Shown one piece after another: positions 25,995 to 34,840 of a DNA stretch of 64,000 nucleotides (the stretch's first letter is position 1; each line of letters starts with the position of its first letter). Source of the stretch: Nocardioides alcanivorans (GTDB taxonomy: Bacteria > Actinomycetota > Actinomycetes > Propionibacteriales > Nocardioidaceae); assembly GCF_021555175.1 (NCBI RefSeq), contig NZ_JAKGRW010000003.1, forward strand, positions 1 to 64,000, written 5' to 3'. The position numbers and the translations under genes are program-made. Under the pieces are notes generated by a model. The model did not search any database, was not told the origin of the DNA, and saw nothing but the letters and a program-made list of their open reading frames with translations.

Positions 25995-26723
25995 ATGGCA
26001 GTCAAGACCTTGGGCACCCTGTCCCGTGGGCTCCGCATCGTGGAGGTGATGGCCACCCACCAGCCCGTCGGTCTCAGTGACCTCGCCCGACTCATGTCCG
26101 AAGACAAGAGCGCAGTGCAGCGCACCTTGGCGACCCTGGACGACGAAGGCTGGATCCGCCCCACCTCCGACACCCCACGCCGGTGGGAGCTGACCAACAA
26201 GATGCTCATGGTCGCGTCCACCGCCCTGACGACCGCACCCCTACCCGTGCGCGCGCGGACCCTGATGGGCACGCTGCGCAACACCACCGGCGAGACTGCC
26301 TACTTCGCGATGTTGGAAGGCACCGCCGTCGTGGTCGTCGACGTCGCCGAGGGCAACCAGGCCGTGCGCACCGCCGTACGGCCCGGGCAGTCGCTGCCCG
26401 TCACGTCGAGTGCTGTCGGGCACGCTCTGTTCGCCCACCTCGATGCCGGACAGCGTGCGGAGTTCGCCGTCGATCCCTCAGCCTTCCTCAGCGACGAGGA
26501 TTACTCCGAGATCCGCGCCCGGGGCTGGTCCCTCTCCGAGGGATTCGTCCGCCAGGGCACGACCAGCCTCGCGGCCGCGGTGCGCGACCGGTCCGGACAC
26601 CCCGTCGGCGCCGTCGTGGTCAGCGGACCGGACACCCGAATCACCCCCGAGAAGTACGCCGAGATCGGCGCACACGTGCGCGATGCCGCGAGCGAACTGG
26701 GCGGCCGGCCGCCGTCGAGCTGA
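25995..26723 (+). CDS. IclR-family transcriptional regulator
   Basis: A 242-residue protein. The N-terminal helix-turn-helix is seen in LARLMSEDKSAVQRTLATLDDEGWI (about residues 30-55). The C-terminal IclR ligand-binding domain has ETAYFAMLEGTAVVVVD, RTAVRPGQSLPVTSSAVGHALFA and SEGFVRQGTTSLAAAVRD. TAGGAGGCACC precedes the ATG. It is divergent from the class II aldolase with the twin operator between, so it probably regulates itself and that gene in response to an organic acid or sugar derivative. Confidence 0.9.
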   Translation: MAVKTLGTLSRGLRIVEVMATHQPVGLSDLARLMSEDKSAVQRTLATLDDEGWIRPTSDTPRRWELTNKMLMVASTALTTAPLPVRARTLMGTLRNTTGETAYFAMLEGTAVVVVDVAEGNQAVRTAVRPGQSLPVTSSAVGHALFAHLDAGQRAEFAVDPSAFLSDEDYSEIRARGWSLSEGFVRQGTTSLAAAVRDRSGHPVGAVVVSGPDTRITPEKYAEIGAHVRDAASELGGRPPSS

Positions 26724-26746
26724 TGACGACGTGGCCGTGGTGGCGG

Positions 26747-26956
26747 TCAGGCGTCGTCCAGCCCGGAGCGGAGCAGGTCGATCAGGTCCGGCACCGCCTC
26801 GATCGGAAGCCGGAAGGTGCCGGTGCAGAGCTTGGCCCGCCACAGCGACAGCACGACGAGACCGTCCTCGTGGTGCCAGGTGACCCGCAGCGCGCGCTCG
26901 CCACCGCGGGAGTCGATGTAGATCGACCCCGTCCGAGACACACCCGGGATGGCCAT
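26747..26956 (-). CDS. Small conserved actinobacterial protein
   Basis: A 69-residue protein with the pattern ALRVTWHHEDGLVVLSLWRAKLCTGTFRLP followed by IEAVPDLIDLL, beta-rich then a short helix. Its composition and codon bias fit a real gene. Similar short proteins accompany nucleoid or regulatory genes in Nocardioides, but no function is known. No signal or membrane segment. Confidence 0.65.
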   Translation of the reverse strand: MAIPGVSRTGSIYIDSRGGERALRVTWHHEDGLVVLSLWRAKLCTGTFRLPIEAVPDLIDLLRSGLDDA

Positions 26957-26995
26957 GCCTCCAGTGTCCTCCCGCAGCCCAGAGACGTCGAGTGT

Positions 26996-27292
26996 CTACT
27001 GGCGTCGCTCGTGGAGGCGCTGCTGGGCCGCCGGCAGATAGGCCAGGCACGGAGCCTCGGCGCCGGCGTGCTTCTCATGGAGGTGGAAGATCCACCGGTC
27101 CATCGCCGCCATGAATCCGTTGTCACCACCCGGGCGGTAGACAGACCAGTTGCGGCGCCCCTTGACGGTGCAGACGGTGCAGTTGATCTTGTAGACGAAC
27201 TGCTGCTGGTCGTCGAGGTCGATGCGCACCTTGGCCAGCGGACCTGCCTCGACGGCGGCCTTCTTCTCACGAGCAGATCGACTCGCCGTCAC
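26996..27292 (-). CDS. Small Cys/His-containing hypothetical protein
   Basis: A 98-residue protein, basic at the N-terminus. KINCTVCTVKGRRNWSVYRPGG and later DRWIFHLHEKHAGAEAPC give a CxxC plus HxHxxxH pattern that could bind zinc. I do not recognise the family. It is divergent from the Fpg/Nei gene, with 80 bases between the two starts. Confidence 0.65.
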   Translation of the reverse strand: MTASRSAREKKAAVEAGPLAKVRIDLDDQQQFVYKINCTVCTVKGRRNWSVYRPGGDNGFMAAMDRWIFHLHEKHAGAEAPCLAYLPAAQQRLHERRQ

Positions 27293-27372
27293 GTCACACC
27301 CCTTGTCCTCGGCGGTGCCACCCTAGGTCGTGTCCGGCCACCACACCTAGCCCGACTGGCTAGGCTGACGAC

Positions 27373-28239
27373 GTGCCTGAACTCCCCGAGGTGCAAGCGC
27401 TCTCGCTCGACCTCTCCCAAAGACTGGCCGATCGCGCCATCGCGCAGGTCCAGTTGGCGGCCTTCAGCGCCCTGAAGACCTTCGACCCACCCCTGTCGGC
27501 GGTCGAGGGCACCTTCATCGAAGGGGTCACCCGCCACGGCAAGTTCCTCGACATCTCCGCCGGCGGACTCCACCTGGTGCTCCACCTCGCGCGGGCCGGC
27601 TGGATCCGGTGGCGAGACGAGGTCCCCAAGACACCGCCCCGCCCGGGCGGCAAGTCACCACTGGCCGTGCGCATCGTGCTCGACGACGACTCCGGCCTGG
27701 ACATCACCGAGGCCGGCACCAAGAAGTCACTCGCCCTCTACGTCGTCCGTGACCCTCAGGACGTAGAAGGCATCGCCCGGCTCGGCCCGGATCCCCTCGA
27801 CGACGATTTCACCCGTGACCGACTCGGAGAGATCCTGCAGGCGGCGGGGCGTTCCCAGATCAAGGGCGTGCTCCGGCACCAAGGCACCATCGCCGGCATC
27901 GGCAACGCCTACTCCGACGAGATCCTGCACGCCGCCCGGATGTCACCGTTCAAGCCCGCCACGTCGCTCACCGACGACGACCTCACCACGTTGTACGACG
28001 CCATCCACGACACACTCGCGGCTGCGGTGGCGCGCTCCGAGGGGATTGCGATGAGCGAGCTGAAGCGCGAGAAGAAGACCAACCTCGCGGTGCACGGGCG
28101 CACCGGCAAGCCGTGCCCGGTGTGTGGCGACATCGTGCGCGAGGTGAGCTTCGCCGACTCGAGCCTGCAGTACTGCGCGACCTGCCAGACCGGCGGCAAG
28201 CCACTGGCCGACCGGCGGATGAGCAAACTCCTCAAGTGA
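27373..28239 (+). CDS. Fpg/Nei family DNA glycosylase
   Basis: A 288-residue base-excision-repair enzyme that removes oxidised bases and nicks the strand. After the initiator (GTG at 27373) the chain begins PELPEVQALS, giving the catalytic Pro1-Glu2 of the family. The middle has HGKFLDISAGGLHLVLHL and LRHQGTIAGIGNAYSDEILHAARMSP (H2TH motif). The C-terminal zinc finger CPVCGDIVREVSFADSSLQYCATCQ has all four cysteines. Its order is closer to Nei-type than to MutM; the preferred lesion is unknown. Confidence 0.92.
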   Translation: MPELPEVQALSLDLSQRLADRAIAQVQLAAFSALKTFDPPLSAVEGTFIEGVTRHGKFLDISAGGLHLVLHLARAGWIRWRDEVPKTPPRPGGKSPLAVRIVLDDDSGLDITEAGTKKSLALYVVRDPQDVEGIARLGPDPLDDDFTRDRLGEILQAAGRSQIKGVLRHQGTIAGIGNAYSDEILHAARMSPFKPATSLTDDDLTTLYDAIHDTLAAAVARSEGIAMSELKREKKTNLAVHGRTGKPCPVCGDIVREVSFADSSLQYCATCQTGGKPLADRRMSKLLK

Positions 28240-28273
28240 GCACGCGGCGAACCCCTGTGGCAGGCTCGGATCC

Positions 28274-28606
28274 ATGAACGTCCCCACCGTCGCCATCACC
28301 GGCGTCCCCGACCCCCTGCCCGCCGGCCTGCACGTGCTCGACGTGCGCGAGCAGGTGGAGTGGGACCACGGGCACATCGAAGGCGCCCTGCACATCCCCC
28401 TGTCTGAGCTCATGGAACGCGTCGAGGAGGTACCGGCCGAGCAGACCCTGGTGGTGTGCAAGGTGGGTGGCCGATCCGCGCAGGCCACTGCCTTCTTGGC
28501 CCACCAGGGCCGCGACGTGGTCAACCTCGACGGCGGCATGCTCGACTGGGAAGGCGCGGGCCGGCCCATGGTCAGCGAAACCGGCCAGCCGCCGCAGGTG
28601 GTCTGA
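28274..28606 (+). CDS. Rhodanese-like domain protein
   Basis: A 110-residue single-domain sulfurtransferase. LHVLDVREQVEWDHGHIEGALHIPLSEL and the active-site loop VVCKVGGRSAQATAFL, with catalytic Cys followed by KVGGRS, are intact, then VVNLDGGMLDWEGAGRPM. It could transfer sulfane sulfur or act in sulfur relay; no partner is adjacent. It lies 34 bases after the Fpg/Nei gene, so the two may be co-transcribed, and is followed by the hairpin terminator at 28621-28655. Confidence 0.9.
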   Translation: MNVPTVAITGVPDPLPAGLHVLDVREQVEWDHGHIEGALHIPLSELMERVEEVPAEQTLVVCKVGGRSAQATAFLAHQGRDVVNLDGGMLDWEGAGRPMVSETGQPPQVV

Positions 28607-28620
28607 CCCGCGAATGCCGA

Positions 28621-28655
28621 AAGGGCGCCCCCACCGCGATGGTGGAGGCGCCCTT
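28621..28655. terminator. Hairpin terminator between the rhodanese and lipoprotein genes
   Basis: AAGGGCGCC pairs with GGCGCCCTT, continued inside by CCACC/GGTGG, with a GCGAT loop. It sits between convergent genes and can serve both strands. There is no long T tract, as is usual in actinobacteria. Confidence 0.75.
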
Positions 28656-28693
28656 CGTCGATCCGTCAACAGCAGGGCCGAGGGATCAGGGTG

Positions 28694-29119
28694 TCACTCG
28701 GTCTCGAGACCGTCGGTCTCCAGGTCGTCGAGCTGGTCCTCGAGGTCGCCCGTGTCAGGCGCGTCGGGCGTGGAGCTGCAGATCTCCATGTACTTCTCGT
28801 AGAACTTGCCGACCTTCTCCTCGTCGTCCTTGTCGAGGTCGGGCTCGTCGGCATCCTTCGGGTCGTCGACGTCGTCAAGGGCGTCAACGAAGACCTCGAA
28901 CCCCTCGCGGGCGTCGCCGTCGATCTCCTTCGGCGTGCCGGTGTCCTTGATCTCGTCGCGAGCGTCCTCGAACTTGTCCTTGTCGTCGCCGACGCCGTTC
29001 AGACTCTCCATGGCCTTGCAGAAGTCGTCCTTGCTTGCGTCGTCCGGCGGGCTGCCACACGCGGTGGCCATGCCACCAACGAGCACCAGCGATGCGCCGA
29101 TGAGAGCGATTCGCTTCAC
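28694..29119 (-). CDS. Acidic lipoprotein
   Basis: A 141-residue protein. Residues 1-21 form a lipoprotein signal (KRIALIGASLVLVGGMATAC) with the lipobox ATAC before Gly. The mature part is dominated by Asp and Glu, with three further Cys that could pair. GTG at 29119 is preferred because AAGGGGA lies at ribosome-site spacing; the upstream in-frame extension has no signal. It should be anchored on the outer face of the membrane. Its function is unknown. Confidence 0.82.
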   Translation of the reverse strand: MKRIALIGASLVLVGGMATACGSPPDDASKDDFCKAMESLNGVGDDKDKFEDARDEIKDTGTPKEIDGDAREGFEVFVDALDDVDDPKDADEPDLDKDDEEKVGKFYEKYMEICSSTPDAPDTGDLEDQLDDLETDGLETE

Positions 29120-29296
29120 GTCTATCCCCTTAACAGGTTTGGGTATCCGGCGACAGTCTGACGGACGCCGCCCGAGCAGAGCCACCATCACACCGGGGTG
29201 TGACGGGGTGAGAGCACCACACCCAACTCAAGCAGTCGGGCAGGTGAACCACCGGCTCGAAGAGTGGTTACCCGCCCCGGGCGGGCGCAAACCATG

Positions 29297-29956
29297 TCAG
29301 CCCCAAATTTCGGGAAGTGGCGTGCGCAACACTGCCGGCAACGCCGCCAGGTAGCGGTCCCGCTCCCACTCGACCACACCGAGGGTGGCCAGGTGATCGG
29401 TCTGCCACTGGACGTCGATCAACCGCCCTTGCGGTCCGGCAGCGGTGAGCAGGTCCACGAGAGCGACCAACGCCACCTTGGAAGCGTCGCGGACCCGGTG
29501 AAACATCGACTCACCGGCGAAGAGCCCACCGATCGCGACGCCGTACAACCCGCCGGCCAGCTCGCCGTCACGCCACACCTCCACCGAGTGCGCCCAGCCG
29601 ATGCGGTGCAACTCGACATAGGCGTCGCGGATCTCCGTGGTGATCCATGCCCCGTCGCGGTCGGGGTCGGCACATCCGTCGATCACGTCCCGGAAGGCCG
29701 TGTCGACACGGATCTCGAAGTCACGGCACGAACGCCGCAACGACTTCGACACCTTGAGACCATCGAGCTCCAGCACGCCGCGCTCGACCGGCGACCACCA
29801 TCCCAGCTCCCCCTCGACGCCCATGGGGAAGCACCCGGCACGGTAGGCGGCCAGCAGGGTGCCGGGGTCGAGGTCGGCACCGAGGGCGACCAGGTCGTCG
29901 GCCCGCGGGTCGGGCGCACCGAAGACCCACGGCGAGGGCGGGGGTTCGATCGGCAC
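29297..29956 (-). CDS. aat: Leucyl/phenylalanyl-tRNA--protein transferase
   Basis: A 219-residue N-end-rule enzyme that adds Leu or Phe from tRNA to proteins with N-terminal Arg or Lys, marking them for ClpS/ClpAP-type degradation. The motifs AAYRAGCFPMGVEGELGWWSPVERGVLEL, TAWITTEIRDAYVELHRIGWAHSVEVW and GGLFAGESMFHRVRDASKVALVAL are all present, followed by LIDVQWQTDHLATLGVVEW. Its start is 41 bases from the divergent sulfotransferase gene. Confidence 0.93.
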   Translation of the reverse strand: MPIEPPPSPWVFGAPDPRADDLVALGADLDPGTLLAAYRAGCFPMGVEGELGWWSPVERGVLELDGLKVSKSLRRSCRDFEIRVDTAFRDVIDGCADPDRDGAWITTEIRDAYVELHRIGWAHSVEVWRDGELAGGLYGVAIGGLFAGESMFHRVRDASKVALVALVDLLTAAGPQGRLIDVQWQTDHLATLGVVEWERDRYLAALPAVLRTPLPEIWG

Positions 29957-29997
29957 GCGGTCGAGAATAGATTGGGCCCCGACACCGACGCGATGGG

Positions 29998-30992
29998 ATG
30001 GCCATGCACGACGACCCCCGGGGCCGGATCGACCAGCTCACGGCCGCCGCCAACGAGCTGAACCGCCAGCCACGCGACGACGTACGCCGGAGCCGGCACA
30101 AGGCCGTGGTGCTGCCGGATCACAAGATCGTCTACGTCACCAACCTCAAGGTGGCGTGCTCGACCCTCAAGTGGATGCTCTTCGACCTCGAGGGCCGTGA
30201 CGAGTCGGCGCTGCTGCGGTCGACCAAGCCGCGCCCGACCCGGAGCCAGACCATCCACGACCACGACCTCTGGGGGGACACCCCACGACTCACGCTGCGT
30301 GACGGACAGGGCGACCCCGACCGCGGCTGGTTCGTCTTCACCGTCATCCGAGACCCGCGGCCGCGGGTCTGGTCGGCATGGCAGTCGAAGCTGCTCGCCG
30401 GAAACCCCAACTACCTGCATCGCGGCGAGCCCGACCAGCCATGGTGGCCACGCACTCCGGAGACACCGGCCGACGTCATCGACGACTTCCACCGGTTCCT
30501 CGCCGCCTCGGCCAAGGAAGGCCGCAAACTCCACCGCGTCGGCCGTGACGGCCACTTCCGCCCCCAGTCCGACCTGCTCCACAAGCCGGGACTGACCTAC
30601 ACCGGGGTCTACGACCTGCCCGACCTGCCGGTGCTCCTGGCCGACCTCCAACAGCACCTCGACGGCCTCGGCCTGGGCCCGTTGCCGCCCCTGCGTCGCG
30701 AGAACGAGACCCCCTCGCCGCCACGGCCGAGGTCTTCACCCCGCACGCCCTCGAGTTGATCTCCCAGATCCACGCCGAGGACTTCGAGCGCTTCGGCACC
30801 GCGTGGTCGCCCGCCCCGAAGGTCAGCGCGGAGCAATGGCACCCCGCCGCACTGGACGACATCCGGTTCCGGCGCGCCGCCCACCAGCGGATCCTCGACC
30901 TCAGCCAGGAGGCCCAGCGCCTCCGCGAGCAGCTCCAACCGGAGGCCGCTGACCCGCCGCGCACGAAGCGACGCTTCGGCCGCGGGCGCTGA
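29998..30992 (+). CDS. Sulfotransferase family protein, frameshifted
   Basis: About 331 residues when one base is restored. IVYVTNLKVACSTLKWMLFD is the PAPS 5'-phosphosulfate loop, and FTVIRDPRPRVWSAWQSKLL is the 3'-phosphate-binding motif, as in Golgi-type (sulfotransfer_2) enzymes. The frame is lost in the C run at 30710-30714 and resumes as EVFTPHALELISQIHAEDFERFG, a normal C-terminus. It would sulfate a sugar or lipid acceptor that cannot be named from the sequence. ATG at 29998 or 30004. A second, unrelated-looking sulfotransferase is at 31738. Confidence 0.82.
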
Positions 30993-31041
30993 CCAGCCGA
31001 GCCTCACGAGCTCGTCGGGGGCGCCGACCTACCCTTTGCGC

Positions 31042-31725
31042 ATGGGTATCGGCAAGAAGATCGCAGGCTCGGTGGCACCCCACGCGGTGCGGGCCGCTCC
31101 TGACCTGACCTCGGGCTTCGTCCTCGAGGCCCTCGACCGTGCGATCAAGGGGATCGGGCCGCTGCCGCCGGCCGCCTTCTTGTGCTGGAAGGTGCTGCGT
31201 GAGGCCGATGGCAAGGTCGAACGCGCCGTCCACGACATCATTCACAAGCACGTGAAGTACGCCGCCGCCCAAGGCTTCGCGACCAACGTCGGCGGCCTGG
31301 TGACCACCGCGGTCGCCATGCCCGCCAACATCACCGGGCTCGCACTCATCCAGTGCCGCATGATCGCGTGCATCGCCCACCTCTACGGAGCCGACCTCGA
31401 CGACCCCCGGCTGCGGACGGCCGTGCTCGCCGCACTGGCCGGACCCGACAGCGTCAAGGCGATGCGCCGCAAGGGCAAGCTCCCCGCCGGCCCCGGCGGG
31501 CTGCTGCAACTGCCGGCCGACCCCGGCCTGGAGAAGTGGCTGGCCGCCCGGGTCACCGGGGACCTGATCACCCAGGTCACCGGCAAGCGCCTCGCCACGA
31601 CCGTGGCGCGCAAGGTGCCCATGGTCGGTGGCGCGGTCGGCATGGGTGCCGACGGCTACGACACGTGGAACGTCGGCAAGTACGCCGAGCGCGAGTTCCG
31701 CGCTGCTGGTCACAAGTCGCGCTGA
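31042..31725 (+). CDS. EcsC-like protein
   Basis: A 227-residue protein with glycine-rich hydrophobic segments. GFATNVGGLVTTAVAMPANITGLALIQCRMIACIAHLYG and, near the end, KVPMVGGAVGMGADGYDTWNVGKYAEREF match the EcsC-type pattern (also called DUF697-like). The function is unknown; related proteins associate with membranes. It lies 49 bases after the first sulfotransferase gene and converges on the second. Confidence 0.78.
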   Translation: MGIGKKIAGSVAPHAVRAAPDLTSGFVLEALDRAIKGIGPLPPAAFLCWKVLREADGKVERAVHDIIHKHVKYAAAQGFATNVGGLVTTAVAMPANITGLALIQCRMIACIAHLYGADLDDPRLRTAVLAALAGPDSVKAMRRKGKLPAGPGGLLQLPADPGLEKWLAARVTGDLITQVTGKRLATTVARKVPMVGGAVGMGADGYDTWNVGKYAEREFRAAGHKSR

Positions 31726-31737
31726 GGAACCGAAGGA

Positions 31738-32937
31738 TCAGCGACCGCGCAGGCGTCGGTAGGCGCCCATGAGGCCCTTGCCTGCACCGGACTCCTCGAG
31801 CCGGCGAACCGTGCGCTCGCGGACCCGGTAGGTCGGGCGCAGGTAGCTGCGACGCAGTGCCTCGTCGAGCTCCCGCACCTGCTCGCGCAGCTCATCCTCC
31901 GTCTCACGCAGCCGCACTCCCTCCTGGAGGAGCGCCTCGATGGTGTCGAGCGCGGCCTGGTTGATCTGGCGCGGCTTCGGGCGATCGGGATCGACGAAGT
32001 CAGGTGCCTCACCGACGGCCAGCAGGTCATCGAGGTCACCGACCACGTCGACGCCGCGGCTACGGATGTCGTCGACCCACTGTTGCGAGAGGTCCCGTGC
32101 CCACTCCCACACCTTCGGAGGCAGGGCGAGCCGAGGCGACTCGCGCCGCTTGGAAAGCGTCTGGTGAGCGAGGAGTTCGCGCACCAACGGCCGGTAGTGC
32201 TCCGGCTCCACGGTCGCGTTGACCCGCTTGTTGATGCGGCGCACGAGCGCGGTCTCCGGCACGCCCATCGACGGGTTGACGCGCTCCACGTGCAGGTCGA
32301 GGTCGACCCCGGTGAGCCCGAAGGCACGGGCGAACCTGCCCCACAGCAAGGAGCTGTCGGATCCGGACGGTGGCACCGTCACGAGGTGCACCTGCTCCGG
32401 CGGCAGGTCGGCCGCCCACCGGTCGAGGATCTCAGGCACCTCCTGCACCGACCAGAACCAGCTGGCGATCTTTCCCTCGCGTGCCGGATCCTGGAGATCA
32501 CGGATGAAGCGTCGGAAGCGGACCGTCCGTCGGTGCTTGATGTTCTCCTGCCACTCCGCAGGGATCTGGCGCACGAGGTCGCGCACCGACAGCACCACGT
32601 GCACCTCGGTGTCGGGATGGCCGATCGACTCGAGCGCACGCTGCACCTGCGGGCGCGACGCGTTCGCAAGGATCTCGTGGCTGATGATCGTGGTGCCGCT
32701 CCAGGCGCGGGCCTGCTCGGCGAGCCTGTCCCACGCACCGACCGCCTCCTGCTCGAGGCCGCCCCAGGGCAGCCGCATGAGATCGAGCGCGGCCAGGAAC
32801 TGTGCGTCGAAGCGCTCAGCCGGATAGTTGATCCCCGACGCCCTCAGCATCGACCGGTTGTTGTAGAGCACGTCCTGGAGGTAGGAGGTGCCGGTCTTCG
32901 GCGTCCCCACGTGCAGGATCACCCTGTTCCGGCTCAC
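31738..32937 (-). CDS. Sulfotransferase domain protein (second)
   Basis: A 399-residue protein. RNRVILHVGTPKTGTSYLQDVLYNN at the N-terminus is a clear PAPS-binding P-loop-like motif, and VHVVLSVRDLVRQIPAEWQEN is the 3'-phosphate site. The C-terminal third is a charged helical tail (EALLQEGVRLRETEDELREQVRELDEALRR). The start is the GTG at 32937, which overlaps the stop of the unknown gene upstream in a GTGA junction, so the two are translationally coupled. The acceptor is unknown. It is the last gene of the leftward operon that starts with the carboxylase genes. Confidence 0.87.
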   Translation of the reverse strand: MSRNRVILHVGTPKTGTSYLQDVLYNNRSMLRASGINYPAERFDAQFLAALDLMRLPWGGLEQEAVGAWDRLAEQARAWSGTTIISHEILANASRPQVQRALESIGHPDTEVHVVLSVRDLVRQIPAEWQENIKHRRTVRFRRFIRDLQDPAREGKIASWFWSVQEVPEILDRWAADLPPEQVHLVTVPPSGSDSSLLWGRFARAFGLTGVDLDLHVERVNPSMGVPETALVRRINKRVNATVEPEHYRPLVRELLAHQTLSKRRESPRLALPPKVWEWARDLSQQWVDDIRSRGVDVVGDLDDLLAVGEAPDFVDPDRPKPRQINQAALDTIEALLQEGVRLRETEDELREQVRELDEALRRSYLRPTYRVRERTVRRLEESGAGKGLMGAYRRLRGR

Positions 32938-33906
32938 CTTTGCTCCCATCCGTTGCCCAGCACCTGCACCGTCACCGCGAGTACGTCGTCCGGCTGCGGT
33001 CGGTCCGGACCTGCGGTGTCGATCTCCGCCAGCACCGCGAGGTCTCCCGGACAGGGTAACCAGCCCGGCGGACGTCTGCGGCCAGCCGCTCCGCCAGTGT
33101 GACGGCCCACTCACGGGCCTCCACCGGCAGCACCAGCCGACGCGCCCCGATCTGTCGGTCGAGCCACGGTGCGAGCACCTGGGTCGACACCCGCTCCCGC
33201 GAATCACGGTCGAGGAGGCCGCCGAGCAAGGGTTGAACCCGGCGCACGAGGTCGGTCGCGTCGGCGGCCACCGGGGGTGTCCCTCCGCGCCGGAGAGCTC
33301 GACCCGGCGTCGGATGCCGGTACGGAGCCAGTGCTCGCCACGCTCGGTGAAACGCAGGGCCTGTGGGACGGCGTCACGCTGCGCCAGCCGCACGGCCCAG
33401 CGTTGCCACGGCAGCACCGGACCGGACCTCGCCCGAGCCACCCAGGCGTCGTGGAGGAGGCCGTCGACCGGGGTGAGCGGCAGGGTGAGCACGCCGCTGC
33501 CACGGAACCGGTCAAGGAAACGCACCCGGGGTCCTCGCACCGGCGCAGGCACCCGCTCGGCAAGCTGCTCGGCCAGCACACCGACACCTACCCGCACCAG
33601 CTCCGCAGCGGGGACATCGGCCGGGTCCACCGGGACCGGACCGTAGCCGCGCTCCTCAGCGACCCCGCTCACCAGGAACTCCTGCCGCCCCCGCGCTGGC
33701 GCGCCCGTGGCGAGGATCCGACGTACGACGCCGGGAGCGGCGCCCTCGACGTTGACCCGGCGGGCCAACTCGAGCTGCGCGGCGCCCGGGAAGAACTGGT
33801 GGCGCGGCGCCACCGGTGCGGCATCGAACTCTGCCCACGCAGTGGTGCCGCCTTCGAGGAGGTGCTCAACCCATGCCCAGCCGCGGGCAGGGGTCGGAGA
33901 GGTCAT
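32934..33906 (-). CDS. Unknown protein, frameshifted twice
   Basis: About 324 residues after correction. The N-terminus reads GWAWVEHLLEGGTTAWAEF and FFPGAAQLELARRVN, then VLTLPLTPVDGLLHDAWVARARSG. Frame is lost in the G run at 33273-33277 and resumes as VRRVQPLLGGLLDRDSRERV, then a second loss near 33054. I do not recognise the family. Its ATG overlaps the stop of the HMG-CoA-lyase-like gene (ATGA), and its stop overlaps the start of the sulfotransferase, so it is firmly part of that operon. Confidence 0.6.
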
Positions 33907-34840
33907 GGGGCAGATTGTGCCGCAAGGGCCTGCACGACCCGGGAGGGACTGGGGCGGCCGAGCTGCTCGGCCATCCAGACGCTGGTCCCCACCAGCGCCC
34001 CGAGGTCGACCCCGGAGTCGATCCCCAGCCCTCGCAGCATCCACACGAGGTCCTCGGTGGCGAGGTTTCCGGTGGCGCTCTCGGCGTAGGGGCAGCCGCC
34101 CAGGCCACCAGCACTGGCATCGAAGGTGGTCACGCCTTCACGGAGGGCGGCATGGGCGTTGGCGAGTGCCTGGCCGTAGGTGTCGTGGAAGTGCACGGCC
34201 AACGCGTCGACCGACGTACCGGCATCGGCGAAGGCACGCACCAGGGCGCGCACGTGGCCCGGTGTGCCGACCCCGATGGTGTCGCCGAGGCTCAGCTGTG
34301 AGGCGCCGAGGTCGAGCAGCCGACGCCCGACCTGCACGACCTGGTCGATCGGGACGGCGCCTTCCCACGGGTCACCGAAACACATGGACACGTAGGCGCG
34401 TACGTCGATCCCCGCCTCCCGGGCGCGGCGCACCGTCGGCTCGAACATCGCGAACTGCTCGTCGAGGCCGCGGTTGAGATTGCGGTGGGCGAAGGTCTCG
34501 GTGGCGGAGCCGAAGATCGCGATGTGGCGCAGGCCGAACTCGAGCGCCCGGTCGAGACCGCGTTCGTTGGGCACCAGCACCGGCAGGTCGCGCCCGGCCT
34601 CGCCGAGCTCCGTCATGAGCTCCGCGGCGTCGGCCAGCTGCGGCACCCACCGCGGGTGCACGAAGCTGGTGGCCTCCACGATCGGCAGCCCGACGGCCAC
34701 GAGTCGGCGGACGAACTCTGCCTTCACCCCGACCGGCACGATCGTCTTCTCGTTCTGCAGGCCGTCCCGGGGCCGACCTCCCAGATGGTGACCCGTTCGG
34801 GCAACCCGGGTTCGGTGACGTGCATCGGCAGCATGCTCAT
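33903..34840 (-). CDS. Hydroxymethylglutaryl-CoA lyase, frameshifted
   Basis: About 312 residues after restoring one base. It cleaves HMG-CoA to acetoacetate and acetyl-CoA, the last step of leucine breakdown. GPRDGLQNEKTIVPVGVKAEFVRRL is the DRE-TIM metallolyase start; SFVHPRWVPQLADAAELM, VSMCFGDPWEGAVPIDQV, GDTIGVGTPGHVRALV, VHFHDTYGQALAN (metal-binding HxH) and SAGGLGGCPYAESATGN (catalytic Cys in GGCPYA) follow. The frame breaks in the run at 34769-34772, just before RDGLQNE. Its start overlaps the stop of the biotin carboxylase gene by four bases. Confidence 0.9.
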
